A stretch of DNA of 64,000 nt, taken from assembly GCA_942493325.1 (NCBI GenBank), contig OW818689.1:2604001-2668000 (forward strand), in the 5' to 3' direction. The DNA comes from JAAFHB01 sp942493325. Its GTDB lineage: Bacteria; Bacteroidota; Bacteroidia; Bacteroidales; Prolixibacteraceae. Position numbers and translations under genes: made by a program. This document shows positions 10,401 through 19,342 of the stretch, piece by piece (positions within the stretch are counted from its first letter, which is position 1; every line of letters starts with the position of its first letter). The notes beneath the pieces were generated by a model. That model saw only the letters and a list, made by a program, of their open reading frames with translations, had not been told where the DNA came from and did no database searches.

Positions 10401-13400
10401 GTAAGATCCACGCAAGGTGTTGGAATCACAATTTCGGTATTGCTACCTGTTTTACTTGGGCTTGCATGAATACCTGTAATCAAACCTTTACCAAATCCTG
10501 AAGTTCCGAATGCGCTCAGCTTTAAGGTAACCTCATACCAGACCTCATAAATCCAGTTCGGATAAGAGGGATTCGGAGCATAATTGGCGTTGGTCGAAGG
10601 CGAATTGGTCGTAAGAACATACCCGAACTTATTGAAGTTTTCATCCAGTGATGTTACAACCGAAATTACATCAGACTCATTTCCAAAAATCATGTTACCG
10701 TCACCACCTGCAACTCCCAATGATTTATAGCCTGACGGTGCAGCACTGCTTGCTGTGATATAATCCATCTTTACCTCACTCCTTTTCACATTATTGGCAT
10801 CATAAAGAGCAAGCTGTAATTGATCAGAACCAACAAGATTATCAAACTTATGACCTGATGGCCAGCCAATTGCATTCGTACCGTAGGTGTTATCCACAAA
10901 GGTTTTAGCCAGTGTGGTCCTTATGGTGACTGTGTTATCAGCATTAATTGTCCAGGTCATCCGTGCGCCTACTCTTGGATCCGGAGGTGTTTCACCACTT
11001 GAGAAGCACTGAGTCGTAATTGATATCAAATTTATTACAAACGTACCATATGATACACAAGTCGGATCGGTGGCCATATTCCTTACATATATCGTATAGG
11101 TCGCATTGCCGGGCAGTCCGCTGAATACAGGTGAAGTTTGCCACGTGGTGCCATTCTTGCTGTATTGATAGGTCCCACCTACCGGACTGGTTACCGTTAT
11201 CGTTCCTGTTTGTACTGTACCCGTCGGCTGGATTATGGTTGCCAGCGGAACTGCCGGTGCCTGAGGCACTGCAATAATTACAAACGGGGCACTATTGGTA
11301 CAACCCGGGTCTGAAGCCGTATTCCTGACATAGATCGTATAAGTTGCATTGGCTGCAAGACCGCTGAAGACTGTTGACGTTTGCCACGAAGTACCGTTTT
11401 TGCTGTACTCATAAGATGCTCCTGTCGGACTGGTTACCGTGATTGTGCCGGTAGGTATTGAACAGGTCGGCTGAGTCACAGTTGCCAATGGTGCAGAGGG
11501 GATATTAGGAATCGGACCAATAACAAAACGGCCACTCGAAATACATGCCGGATCAGTGGCCTTATTCCTTAAATAGATCTTGTAGGTCGTGTTGGCAGCA
11601 AGTCCGCTGAAGACGGGTGAAGATTGTACCGTTACTCCGTCTATACTATATTCGTACGATGGGCCTGTCGGACTGGTAATTGTAATCGTACCCGTAGGTA
11701 CAGCACAGGTCGGCTGGATCAAGGTTGCCAGCGGAGCAGGCGGCGCGTTTGGCACAGAACCGATTGTAAACTGCGCAGTCGATATACAACCCGGGTCAAT
11801 TGAGGAGTTTCTTACATAAATCGTGTAAGTTGAGTTGCCCGCAAGTCCGCTGAAGAGAGTTGACGTTTGCCAGGTGGTGCCATTAATGCTGTACTCATAG
11901 GATGCTCCTGTCGGACTGGTTACTGTGATAGTGCCGGTAGGAACTGAACAGGTCGGCTGGATCACGGTAGCCAATGGTATGGCAGGTGCATTCGGCACCA
12001 GGTTCACTATAAATGAAGAGCTTGATATACAGTCCGGATCAGTTGCAGTATTCCTAACGTAGATCGTATAAGTCGTATTGGCTGTTAATCCGCCAAACAC
12101 AGTCGAAGTTTGCCATGTTGAGCCGTTTTGGCTGTATTCATAGGTCTCGCCTGTCGGAGAAGTCACGGTGATCGTTCCGAAAGGGACTGCACAAGTTGGC
12201 TGTGTTACAGTTGCCAATGGTGTTGCCGGGGTATCAGGTGCCTGATTAATTACAAATATTGCACTCGAAATACATCCCGGATCAGTCGCTGTATTCCTCA
12301 CGTAGATCGTATACGACGCATTGCCTGCAAGACCGCTGAAAACAGATGACATTTGCCAGGTTGAACCGTTTTTGCTGTACTCATAGGTTACGCCTGTCGG
12401 GCTCGTAACTGTAATGGTTCCCGTAGGTACTGCACAGGTTGGCTGGATCACAGTTGCCAATGGTGTGGCAGGAGCATTCGGTATCTGACCGATTACAAAA
12501 CTGGCACTAGCTATACATTTCGGATCGGTAAGGACATTTCGCACCCAGATGGTATAGGTTGTATTGGCAGCCAGTCCGCTGAAAACAGGTGAGGTCTGCA
12601 CAGTCATGCCGTCCTTGCTGTATTCGTAGCCCGGGCCGGTCGGGCTGGTTACCGTAATAGTTCCGGTGGGTAATGAACAGGTTGGCTGAATCAAAGTCGC
12701 CAATGGTGTTGCCGGGGCATTAGGTACCTGATTGATTACAAATATTGCACTCGAAATACATCCCGGATCAGTGGCTGTATTCCTCACGTAGATCGTATAG
12801 GACGCATTGGCGGCAAGACCACTGAATACAGTTGACGTTTGCCAGGTTGTTCCGTTTTTGCTGTATTCATAGGATGCACCTGTCGGGCTCGTAACTGTAA
12901 TGGTACCCGTTGGTACTGCACAGGTCGGCTGGATCACAGTTGCCAATGGTGTGGCAGGAGCGTTCGGTACAGGACCGATTACAAACCGGGCACTTGATAT
13001 ACATCTGGTAGTGATATGCCTGACATAAATCGTATAGGTAGTATTGGCTGTCAGCCCGCTGAAAACAGGTGAAGATTGAACCGTCACTCCATCCTTGCTG
13101 TATTCATACAATGGACCAACAGGACTGGTCACCGTAATCGTTCCGGTAGGTATCGCACAGGTCGGCTGAGTCAGTATTGCCAACGGAGAGGCCGGCGCAT
13201 CTGACACCGAACCGATCACAAACAGGGCACTTGAGATACAACCCGGATCTATGGTCGTATTTCTTACATAGATTGTATAGGTCGCATTGGGTGCAAGGCC
13301 GCTGAAAACCGTTGATGTTTGCCAGGTGGTGCCGTTTTTGCTGTATTCAAAGGTTGGGCCTGTCGGGCTGATTACTGTGATTGTTCCGGTAGGTACCACA

Positions 13401-16400
13401 CAGGTAGGCTGAATCAATGTCGCTATTGGTATAGCAGGTATTCCCGGTACAGCGCAGATTATAAACTGCGCAGCCGAAATACACTCCGGATCGGTAGCTG
13501 TGTTCCTGACATAGATCGTATAGATCATATTACCAGCCAAATTACTGAATACCGGTGAAGTTTGCCAATTGATACCGTTCTTGCTGTATTCATAAGTTTC
13601 CCCAAGTGGTGCTGTAATAGTGATCGTTCCTGTAGGCATTGCGCATGTTGGCTGGATAAGTATTGCCAATGGTATGGCCGGGACAGTCGGGACGGTCCCG
13701 ATTACAAACCGGGCACTCGAAATACAACCAGGATCAGTGTCGATATTCCTGACATAGATCGTATAAGTCGTATTGGGTGCAAGGCCGCTGAAAACAGGTG
13801 AGGTCTGCACAGTCATTCCGTCCTTGCTGTATTGGTAGCCCGGGCCGGTTGGGCTGGTTACCGTAATGGTTCCGGTGGGCACTGAACAGGTTGGTTGAAT
13901 CACAGTCGCCATTGGTGTAGCCGGGAGATTCGGTACAGGTCTGATGACAAACGGAGCACTCGAAATACAACCAGTAGCCAGATTCCTGACATAAATCGTA
14001 TAGGTCGCATTGGCTGCCAATCCGCTGAAGACCGTTGACAATTGCCAGACTGTACCGTTTTTGCTGTATTCATAAGTTGCACCCGTTGGTGAAGTAACAG
14101 TGATCGTACCGGTGGGCAAAGAACAGGTAGGCTGGATTAAAATAGCCTGTGGCGGGGCAGGTGCATTGGGTGCCGGATTGATTACAAACGTGGCACTTGA
14201 TATACAACCCGGATCTATGGCTATATTTCTTACATAGATCGTGTAGGTCGCATTTCCGGCTAAATCGCTGAACACTGGTGAAATTTGCCAGGACGTCCCG
14301 TTTTTACTGTATTCGAATGCTGCCCCTGTCGGGCTGGTTACCGTGATCGTACCGGTGGGTATCGCGCAGGTCGGCTGGATAACGGTTGCCAGCGGCATTG
14401 ATGGTGCAGCCGGTACAAGATTAACTGTAAACGGAGCACTTGATACACATCCCGGATCAGTAGCCAAATTCCTCACATAAATCGTATAGGTAACATACCC
14501 AGGCAAGCTTCCAAACACAGGTGATGCTTGCCAGGTGGTGCCGTTTTTACTGTATTCATAGGTTGCACCTGTTGGTGCAGTCACAGTGATTGTCCCTGTT
14601 GGTATTGCACAAGTCGGCTGAGTCACCGTTGCCAATGGTGTAGCAGGTGAATTCGGGACCTGATTGATCAGGAACGTTGTACTTGAAATACATCCGGGGT
14701 CTATGGCCACATTTCTTACAAAAATCGTATACGTTGAATTGGCCGGTAAACTGCCAAACACAGTTGAAGTTTGCCAGACGGAGCCATTTCTACTGTATTC
14801 ATAGGTAGCGCCTGTGGGTGATGTAACCGTGATCGTGCCTGTCGGTACTGCACAGGTTGGCTGTACCAGAGTTGCCTGAGGTGCGGCAGGAGCATTGGGC
14901 ACAGCGCTGATTACAAACCGGGAGCTTGATATACAACTCGGGTCAGCAGCAATATTCCTTACGTAGATAATATAAGTCGTATTGGCTGCCAGACCGCTGA
15001 ATACCGGAGAGGTTTGGACCGTCATCCCGTCCTTGCTGTATTCATAAGATGGTCCTACAGGACTTGTAATGGTAATTGTTCCGGTAGGTACAGCACAAGT
15101 AGGTTGAATTAAGATTGCCTGCGGTGGTGTCGGTGCATTGGGAACCGGTTTGATTATAAATGTAGCACTCGAGATACAACCAGGATCGGTGGCAGTATTC
15201 CTGACATATATTGTGTAGGTTACATTGGGTGGTAATCCGCTGAAAAGAGTTGAGGTTTGCCAGACTGCTCCGTTTTTGCTGTATTCATATGTTGCTCCTG
15301 TCGGGCTGGTCACCGTGATAGATCCGGTGGGGACAGCACAGGTCGGTTGAATTAATGTTGCCTGCGGTGGAGGTGGTGCACTCGGAACAGAATTGATAAC
15401 AAACTGCGCTATCGAAACAAATCCAGGTTCCGTAATATTCCTTACACTGATTGTATAACTAGTATTGGCAGGTAACCCGCTGAATACCGTTGAAGTTTGC
15501 CAGGTCGTGCCGTTTTTGCTGTATTCATAAGTTGCTCCCAGTGGTGATGTAACGGTGATCGTTCCTGTGGTCATGACACATGTCGGCTGAGTGACGATGG
15601 CGGTAGGTGGAACCGGTACCGGGCAGGGAGAAGGAGTCACTGGCTCTGTATTATTACCGGTCTTGCTTGGGCTGGCATGAACACCTGAAATCAACCCCTT
15701 GCCAAATCCTGAGGTCCCGAACATACTCATTTTCAGGGTGACTTCATACCAAACATCAAAAATCCAGTTCGGATACGATGAATTTGGCAAGTAAGCGGTA
15801 TTGGTAGAGGGTGAATTGGTTGTTAATATATAATTGTAGGTATTGAAGTTCCTGTCCAATGAAGTAACAACACTTACAACATCAGATTCATCTCCAAAGA
15901 GCATATTACCTTCACCGCCGGTAACTCCTAACGATTTATAACCTGAGGAAGCCGCAGAGCTTGCGGTGATATAATCCATTTTAAATTCACCTCTTTTTAC
16001 ATTGTTTGCATCATAAACAGCAAGCTGCAAATGATCAGAACCAACAAGGTCGCCAAATTTATGACCTGAAGGCCAGCCGATTACACCTGTACCATAGGTG
16101 TTGTCCACAAACGTTTTTGAGAGTATCGTCCTGATTGTTATCGTGTTATCCGCGTTAATGGTCCATGACATCCGTGCTCCGACATTCGGATTAGGCGGAA
16201 CTGCTGAACTGGAGAAACATAAAATACCAGAACAGGGCATAGACGATTGCGTTATAACCGCACTTGCATATGCCTTGGTTCCTGCAGCGTCAGTGACTGT
16301 TACGCTATAGGTTCCGGGAGCTAAATTCACCAGATCCTGGGTTGTTGCTCCGTTAGACCATAAATAGGAATAAGGCAGATCCCCATAGTTTACTGTCAGA

Positions 16401-17278
16401 TCAATCGATCCGTTGCGGGCCGATATACAGGTCTCACTGATTGCTGTAATTGATGCGGTGAGTACCGGGCAGGTAGTTTTAGTCACGGGTTCAGAATTAC
16501 TACCTGTCTTGCTTGGACTGGCATGAACACCTGTAATCGCCCCCTGGCCAAATCCTGAAGTACCAAACACGCTCATTCTCACGGTCACTTCATACCATAC
16601 ATCATATATCCAGTTTGGATAAGACTGGTTTGGTGCATAATTCGCGTTGGTAGAAGGCGAATTGGTGATAAGTACGTACCCGTATGAATTGAAGTTTTTA
16701 TCCAGTGAAGTTACAACCCCTAAAACATCAGTTGCATTTCCAACAATCATATCTCCTTCCCCACCGGTGACGCCCAATGATTTATATCCCGAGGGAGCAG
16801 CGGTACTTGCCGTAAGATAATCCATCCGGAATTCCATCTTTTTCACATTGTTTGCATCATAAAGAGCAAGCTGCAGGTGGTCGGACCCGGTAAGCTCACT
16901 GAATTTATGACCTGATGGCCAGCCTATAACTCCTGTACCATAGGTGTTATCCACAAAGGTTTTCGCCAGTGTGGTCCTTATTGTGACAGTGTTATCCGCA
17001 TTTATTGTCCAGGTCATTTGCGCACTGACTCTGGGATCAGGTGGATTTGTTGAACTGGTGAAACATGCAGTGCCTAAATTTATCACCTGACCGGCTGCAC
17101 TGGCTCCAAGTGCGAGAACAGTACTGAAAACAGCAATGGCGAGGAATCTGCTGAAACCTCTGATCCACCGGCAAAATCCTGCAGATCCTGCCTTTAAATT
17201 TTTCATTCGATTTACCGGGAATGAGCCTGTTCCCTCCGAACCTGGCACGTTGGGAACACCAGTGTACATCTTTTTCAT
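7430..17278 (-). CDS. Giant T9SS-secreted repeat protein (3282 aa, adhesin-like)
   Basis: Order of parts: a long N-region and signal peptide (hydrophobic FLAIAVFSTVLALGASAAGQ, about 46-65; a second ATG at 17206 would give a more usual signal length). Next is domain D, about 200 residues, in five copies (about 70-266, 351-551, 2089-2285, 2608-2811, 2968-3168) with blocks TWTINADNT, VDNTYGT, GWPSGHKF, GYKSLGV and HASPSKTG. SprB-like repeats lie between them (one, four and two copies). A central array of 19 copies of an 81-residue repeat spans about 556-2086. A Por-secretion tail covers about 3193-3282 (VYPNPSRGPVTFEF ... GTYLYILRWNNEIVTGKVILAR). The tail shows type IX export and surface attachment; the repeats suggest a stalk with binding domains at both ends. 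Domain D is not one I can name. It stands alone, with a hairpin after the stop. Ligand unknown. Confidence 0.9.
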   Translation of the reverse strand: MKKMYTGVPNVPGSEGTGSFPVNRMKNLKAGSAGFCRWIRGFSRFLAIAVFSTVLALGASAAGQVINLGTACFTSSTNPPDPRVSAQMTWTINADNTVTIRTTLAKTFVDNTYGTGVIGWPSGHKFSELTGSDHLQLALYDANNVKKMEFRMDYLTASTAAPSGYKSLGVTGGEGDMIVGNATDVLGVVTSLDKNFNSYGYVLITNSPSTNANYAPNQSYPNWIYDVWYEVTVRMSVFGTSGFGQGAITGVHASPSKTGSNSEPVTKTTCPVLTASITAISETCISARNGSIDLTVNYGDLPYSYLWSNGATTQDLVNLAPGTYSVTVTDAAGTKAYASAVITQSSMPCSGILCFSSSAVPPNPNVGARMSWTINADNTITIRTILSKTFVDNTYGTGVIGWPSGHKFGDLVGSDHLQLAVYDANNVKRGEFKMDYITASSAASSGYKSLGVTGGEGNMLFGDESDVVSVVTSLDRNFNTYNYILTTNSPSTNTAYLPNSSYPNWIFDVWYEVTLKMSMFGTSGFGKGLISGVHASPSKTGNNTEPVTPSPCPVPVPPTAIVTQPTCVMTTGTITVTSPLGATYEYSKNGTTWQTSTVFSGLPANTSYTISVRNITEPGFVSIAQFVINSVPSAPPPPQATLIQPTCAVPTGSITVTSPTGATYEYSKNGAVWQTSTLFSGLPPNVTYTIYVRNTATDPGCISSATFIIKPVPNAPTPPQAILIQPTCAVPTGTITITSPVGPSYEYSKDGMTVQTSPVFSGLAANTTYIIYVRNIAADPSCISSSRFVISAVPNAPAAPQATLVQPTCAVPTGTITVTSPTGATYEYSRNGSVWQTSTVFGSLPANSTYTIFVRNVAIDPGCISSTTFLINQVPNSPATPLATVTQPTCAIPTGTITVTAPTGATYEYSKNGTTWQASPVFGSLPGYVTYTIYVRNLATDPGCVSSAPFTVNLVPAAPSMPLATVIQPTCAIPTGTITVTSPTGAAFEYSKNGTSWQISPVFSDLAGNATYTIYVRNIAIDPGCISSATFVINPAPNAPAPPQAILIQPTCSLPTGTITVTSPTGATYEYSKNGTVWQLSTVFSGLAANATYTIYVRNLATGCISSAPFVIRPVPNLPATPMATVIQPTCSVPTGTITVTSPTGPGYQYSKDGMTVQTSPVFSGLAPNTTYTIYVRNIDTDPGCISSARFVIGTVPTVPAIPLAILIQPTCAMPTGTITITAPLGETYEYSKNGINWQTSPVFSNLAGNMIYTIYVRNTATDPECISAAQFIICAVPGIPAIPIATLIQPTCVVPTGTITVISPTGPTFEYSKNGTTWQTSTVFSGLAPNATYTIYVRNTTIDPGCISSALFVIGSVSDAPASPLAILTQPTCAIPTGTITVTSPVGPLYEYSKDGVTVQSSPVFSGLTANTTYTIYVRHITTRCISSARFVIGPVPNAPATPLATVIQPTCAVPTGTITVTSPTGASYEYSKNGTTWQTSTVFSGLAANASYTIYVRNTATDPGCISSAIFVINQVPNAPATPLATLIQPTCSLPTGTITVTSPTGPGYEYSKDGMTVQTSPVFSGLAANTTYTIWVRNVLTDPKCIASASFVIGQIPNAPATPLATVIQPTCAVPTGTITVTSPTGVTYEYSKNGSTWQMSSVFSGLAGNASYTIYVRNTATDPGCISSAIFVINQAPDTPATPLATVTQPTCAVPFGTITVTSPTGETYEYSQNGSTWQTSTVFGGLTANTTYTIYVRNTATDPDCISSSSFIVNLVPNAPAIPLATVIQPTCSVPTGTITVTSPTGASYEYSINGTTWQTSTLFSGLAGNSTYTIYVRNSSIDPGCISTAQFTIGSVPNAPPAPLATLIQPTCAVPTGTITITSPTGPSYEYSIDGVTVQSSPVFSGLAANTTYKIYLRNKATDPACISSGRFVIGPIPNIPSAPLATVTQPTCSIPTGTITVTSPTGASYEYSKNGTSWQTSTVFSGLAANATYTIYVRNTASDPGCTNSAPFVIIAVPQAPAVPLATIIQPTGTVQTGTITVTSPVGGTYQYSKNGTTWQTSPVFSGLPGNATYTIYVRNMATDPTCVSYGTFVINLISITTQCFSSGETPPDPRVGARMTWTINADNTVTIRTTLAKTFVDNTYGTNAIGWPSGHKFDNLVGSDQLQLALYDANNVKRSEVKMDYITASSAAPSGYKSLGVAGGDGNMIFGNESDVISVVTSLDENFNKFGYVLTTNSPSTNANYAPNPSYPNWIYEVWYEVTLKLSAFGTSGFGKGLITGIHASPSKTGSNTEIVIPTPCVDLTVLVAVTNQSCSTANDGSIDLTVTDGVQPYTYLWSNGATTQDISNLAPGSYSVTITDAAGSIATANAVLMGSTVPCTVITAIVAVTNVTCSTASNGSADLTVTNGVQPYTYVWSNGATTQDLVNLAPGTYNVTVTDATGATATASAVIMGSTVPCPVLTAIVAATNVSCILAQDGSVNLTVTNGVQPYTYSWSNGATTQDLINLTPGTYNVTVTDATGATATASAVVLGSTAPCTGLTVIVAVTNETCASAFNGTVDLTVINGVQPITYLWSNGATTQDLTNLAPGTYNVTVTDAAGATATASAVIMASGIPCSGTQCFSSASTPANPNVNAELTWIFNSDNTITIRTTLAKTWVDNTYGTNAVGWPSGHQFSDLTGSDQLQLALYDANYVKKIEFKMDYFTASTAAPSGYKSLGVTGGDGAMLFGNASDVVGVTTSMDKNFNTYGYIFTSNSPATDNNYTPNPSYPNWIYEVWYEVTVKTSLFGTPGIGKALISGVHASPGKTGNDSESLIKTPCVVFCGILAVTNETCMSAGDGSIDLTVISGVQPYTYLWSNGATTQDISDLTPGVYSVLITDATGATATASGVVLGSTVPCTVLTALVAVTNVTCISANDGAADLTVTNGIQPYSYVWSNGATTQDLTNLAPGTYNVTVTDAKGTTATASAVVMGSAVQCPGTQCFSSTATPPNPNVGAQLTWVVNADNTITIRTTLARTFVDNTYGTSRIGWPGDHKFGDLVGSDQLQLALYDGNNVKRIEFKMDYLTASSAAPSGYKSLGVTGGDGNMILGNESDVVGVVTSLDKNFNTYGYILTTNSPATDINYTPNSAYPNWIFDVWYEVKVKMSVFGTSGFGQALIPGIHASPSKTGKNTEPVGPCVIFTGESLNKSAIAGIGNTITTDKPAVDEPSIDLKVYPNPSRGPVTFEFTVSIDADVAIDIYSLSGQRIARIFDADVEAGVNQTVVFDKSMVTGTYLYILRWNNEIVTGKVILAR
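11018..15617 (-). repeat. 19 tandem 243-bp repeats inside the giant surface-protein gene
   Basis: Each unit encodes about 81 residues with the pattern QPTC--PTGTITVTSPTG--YEYSKNG--WQTS-VFSGL--N-TYTIYVRN--TDPGCISSA-FVI--VPNAP. Fourteen units read SKNG...WQTS or close variants. Five (numbers 3, 8, 11, 13 and 17 from the N-terminus) read KDG or IDG followed by (M/V)TVQ(T/S)SP. Units 7 and 11 lack the DP before the second cysteine and are about two residues shorter. Units 2-18 each keep two cysteines; unit 1 lacks the second and unit 19 lacks the first. Confidence 0.9.
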
Positions 17279-18003
17279 AATATCAATTTCAAGTTATTAA
17301 AATTTTACAATACTGTCATTTAGTTCTTTAAGCCGGATTGAGAGCATTACTGCCGGATTCACGAAAATTGGAATTGGGAACCGGAGATTTCCGTGTACCC
17401 GGTATCGTCCGGAAAATAAAATTAAGTTGGCTGATCGTTGCTTGCTTATAATTTATTGGAGCCGAAGTTTCTGCTGATTCAGGTTACTTTCTGATGCCAG
17501 GTAACACTTGAGCAGGGAAGCAGGATTACAGTTGAACAAAAATTGCCGGAAGCTATGTTTCCACAATTAAATAACTGTACAGTATGATTTTTGCAGCTCA
17601 ACTGTCGTTACATAAATAATCAAGATGCGCATAAACTGATTGAACATGGAAATCTCTTGCCAAACAAGGATTTATCCTGTTTTGATACTCCCGATTTGCG
17701 TTTTTTGATGCACTGAAAAATGATAGGTTGAAGGGTCGTACGGAACGCCTGGTTTTTAACGGTTTTTTCATTCTGGTAGATTAAGGTTGCGGTTTCATCA
17801 ATCTAATTTCAGAATACCCCGAGATAAAAAATTGATATTCAAATTTAACGAAGTCACAAGTCGAAGGTGTATATTAATCGCATATGTCCGATTAGATCCG
17901 TAACTAAACGATAATATTCATATATAACCGAATATAATATTCTATCACAGATGATTGGGCTAAACGATACTATTAAAGAAAGGCTTCATTTGCCGCCAAT
18001 ATC
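17279..18003. other. 725-bp non-coding gap upstream of the giant gene
   Basis: No gene is visible. It should hold the promoter of the 3282-aa gene, but I cannot pick a clear TTTG / TAnnTTTG pair. Between about 17881 and 17945 there are degenerate relatives of the palindrome seen at 6441 and 18769 (ATGTCCGATTAGATCCG, then TATATAACCGAATATA), which I treat only as a hint. Confidence 0.5.
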
Positions 18004-18627
18004 TTAAACTACAGGAAGATAGATTACCTTTTTTGATTCGAAGAATGGTTCCGGAAAGAAATCCGGAATTTCGAATATCTTTGCAGTATCCATAAAATCA
18101 GACAGTTCTTCTGAATGACTCCCCCCTTTCAGGTACATTATTCCGTTGGGCAATACATTTTTCGAATCGGCCGAAATGTTTTTTTTCACTAAACCAACAA
18201 AAGTCGGGAAAGATGTAACAGCCCGTGATGCAACAAAATCAAATTTTTCTGTAAAAACCTCAACCTTTGACCGGATTGCAATCACGTTGCTGAGCTTAAG
18301 CTCCCGGGCTATCAATTCCACCATATTAATCCTTTTGGCGATCGGATCGATTAGTACAAATTGGCTCGATGGAAAAAATATAGCCAGCGGGATTCCGGGA
18401 AAACCTCCTCCTGTTCCTACGTCCAGAATTTTGCTACCCGGTGTAAACCGGATAATTTTGGCTATGGCCAGGGAATATAAAATATGTCTTTCGTAAATTG
18501 AATCGATTTCATTTCGTGGCAGAATTTTTGTCTTTACGTTCCAGTCCTGGTAAAGGGAACCAATTTTTTTAAAGTGGCTTATTTGTTCAGATGTTAACCC
18601 GTGGAAATATTTTAATATTATCTGCAT
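18004..18627 (-). CDS. rsmG: 16S rRNA (guanine527-N7)-methyltransferase RsmG
   Basis: 207 residues, the usual length for RsmG (GidB). It methylates G527 of 16S rRNA using S-adenosylmethionine. The SAM-binding loop is VGTGGGFPGIPLAI (residues 70-83). Other family landmarks are the N-terminal NEIDSIYERHILYSL block, where RsmG proteins have a conserved arginine-histidine pair, and the SRAVTSF block. The protein is cytoplasmic. It is read away from the zinc-ribbon gene at 18922; the perfect 50-bp palindrome at 18769-18818 lies in the shared upstream region. No operon partner is visible, since 18004 is followed by the 725-bp gap. Confidence 0.95.
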   Translation of the reverse strand: MQIILKYFHGLTSEQISHFKKIGSLYQDWNVKTKILPRNEIDSIYERHILYSLAIAKIIRFTPGSKILDVGTGGGFPGIPLAIFFPSSQFVLIDPIAKRINMVELIARELKLSNVIAIRSKVEVFTEKFDFVASRAVTSFPTFVGLVKKNISADSKNVLPNGIMYLKGGSHSEELSDFMDTAKIFEIPDFFPEPFFESKKVIYLPVV

Positions 18628-18768
18628 TGCCTGGACAAATTTATTCGATTAATTTCTATATTTCAGGCATTTAACTAAGTTTTAACCGCCGTTGGAAATC
18701 AGCCAACAGACATTTTATAGTTATTTTAAAATACAAAACTAAGGACGATTGGCCCCTGCATAGAATAA

Positions 18769-18818
18769 AAAACGGATATATCCGATTATTTTTAAAAATA
18801 ATCGGATATATCCGTTTT
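18769..18818. promoter_or_regulatory. Perfect 50-bp palindrome containing two CGGATATATCCG sites
   Basis: Bases 18769-18793 and 18794-18818 are exact reverse complements with no loop. Each arm carries CGGATATATCCG (18773-18784 and 18803-18814), itself a palindrome; the centres are 30 bp apart, about three helical turns. It lies between the divergent rsmG (start 18627) and zinc-ribbon gene (start 18922). It may be an operator for one or both. Its AT-rich arms could also fold as a hairpin if transcribed. Confidence 0.5.
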
Positions 18819-18921
18819 AATCAGATATTTTTTTCGTATATTAGGAGAATAATATAAAAACCATTTTGATATGATTTAAATTTAAATGTTTCCCTGAAGT
18901 AAACCACCTAATATATTAACT

Positions 18922-19302
18922 ATGAATGATCGAAAATGCCTTCAGTGTTATGAGCAACTGAAAGGCCGTGCCGACCAAAAATTTTGCAACGATCAATGTC
19001 GGAGCGCCTATAATAACCAGCAGCATATTGAGTCGAACAACGTAATCAAAATGATTAACCGGATACTTAAGAAAAATTATTTTATCCTTGCGGACCTGAA
19101 TTCCAAGGGTAAAACCACCGCGCTAAAGAGCGATTTACAGAAAAAAGGGTATCGGTTCGATTATTTCACCTGTACTATTACGGGCCGTAACAGTCGCACA
19201 AATTATTTCTGTTACGATCATGGCTACAGAGAACAGGAAAACAATAAGGTAGTTCTGGTCAAGCGTGAGCTGGACGGAGAACAGACTGCAATGAAATTTT
19301 GA
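18922..19302 (+). CDS. Small zinc-ribbon protein (DUF2116-like N-terminus)
   Basis: 126 residues. The N-terminus has a four-cysteine treble-clef or ribbon pattern (CLQCYEQL ... KFCNDQCRSAYNNQ; cysteines at 7, 10, 24 and 28), the kind annotated as DUF2116-type zinc ribbon in Bacteroidota. The middle (IKMINRILKKNYFIL ... LQKKGYRFDYFT) is basic and resembles a small nucleic-acid-binding or structural domain, and the C-terminal part has a YFCYDHGYRE block. The protein is cytoplasmic and probably binds nucleic acid, but its exact function is not known to me. It is convergent with ribD, 19 bp away. Confidence 0.75.
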   Translation: MNDRKCLQCYEQLKGRADQKFCNDQCRSAYNNQQHIESNNVIKMINRILKKNYFILADLNSKGKTTALKSDLQKKGYRFDYFTCTITGRNSRTNYFCYDHGYREQENNKVVLVKRELDGEQTAMKF

Positions 19303-19304
19303 TT

Positions 19305-19342
19305 TTTGAATTGCCCCGGCTTCAGAGTTGAGGCAATTCAAA
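19305..19342. terminator. 11-bp perfect inverted repeat at the convergent ends of the zinc-ribbon gene and ribD
   Basis: TTTGAATTGCC (19305-19315) and GGCAATTCAAA (19332-19342) are exact complements around a 16-nt loop. The right arm is the last coding part of ribD (Glu-Leu-Pro), so the hairpin overlaps that gene. No run of T follows on either side, so a termination role is only plausible. Confidence 0.4.

Noticed and set aside
10011..13970. Many 60-97-codon frames inside the giant gene on both strands
   Set aside because: They recur with the 243-bp and SprB repeats in shadow frames, with compositions rich in Cys/Arg/Trp typical of out-of-frame reading.
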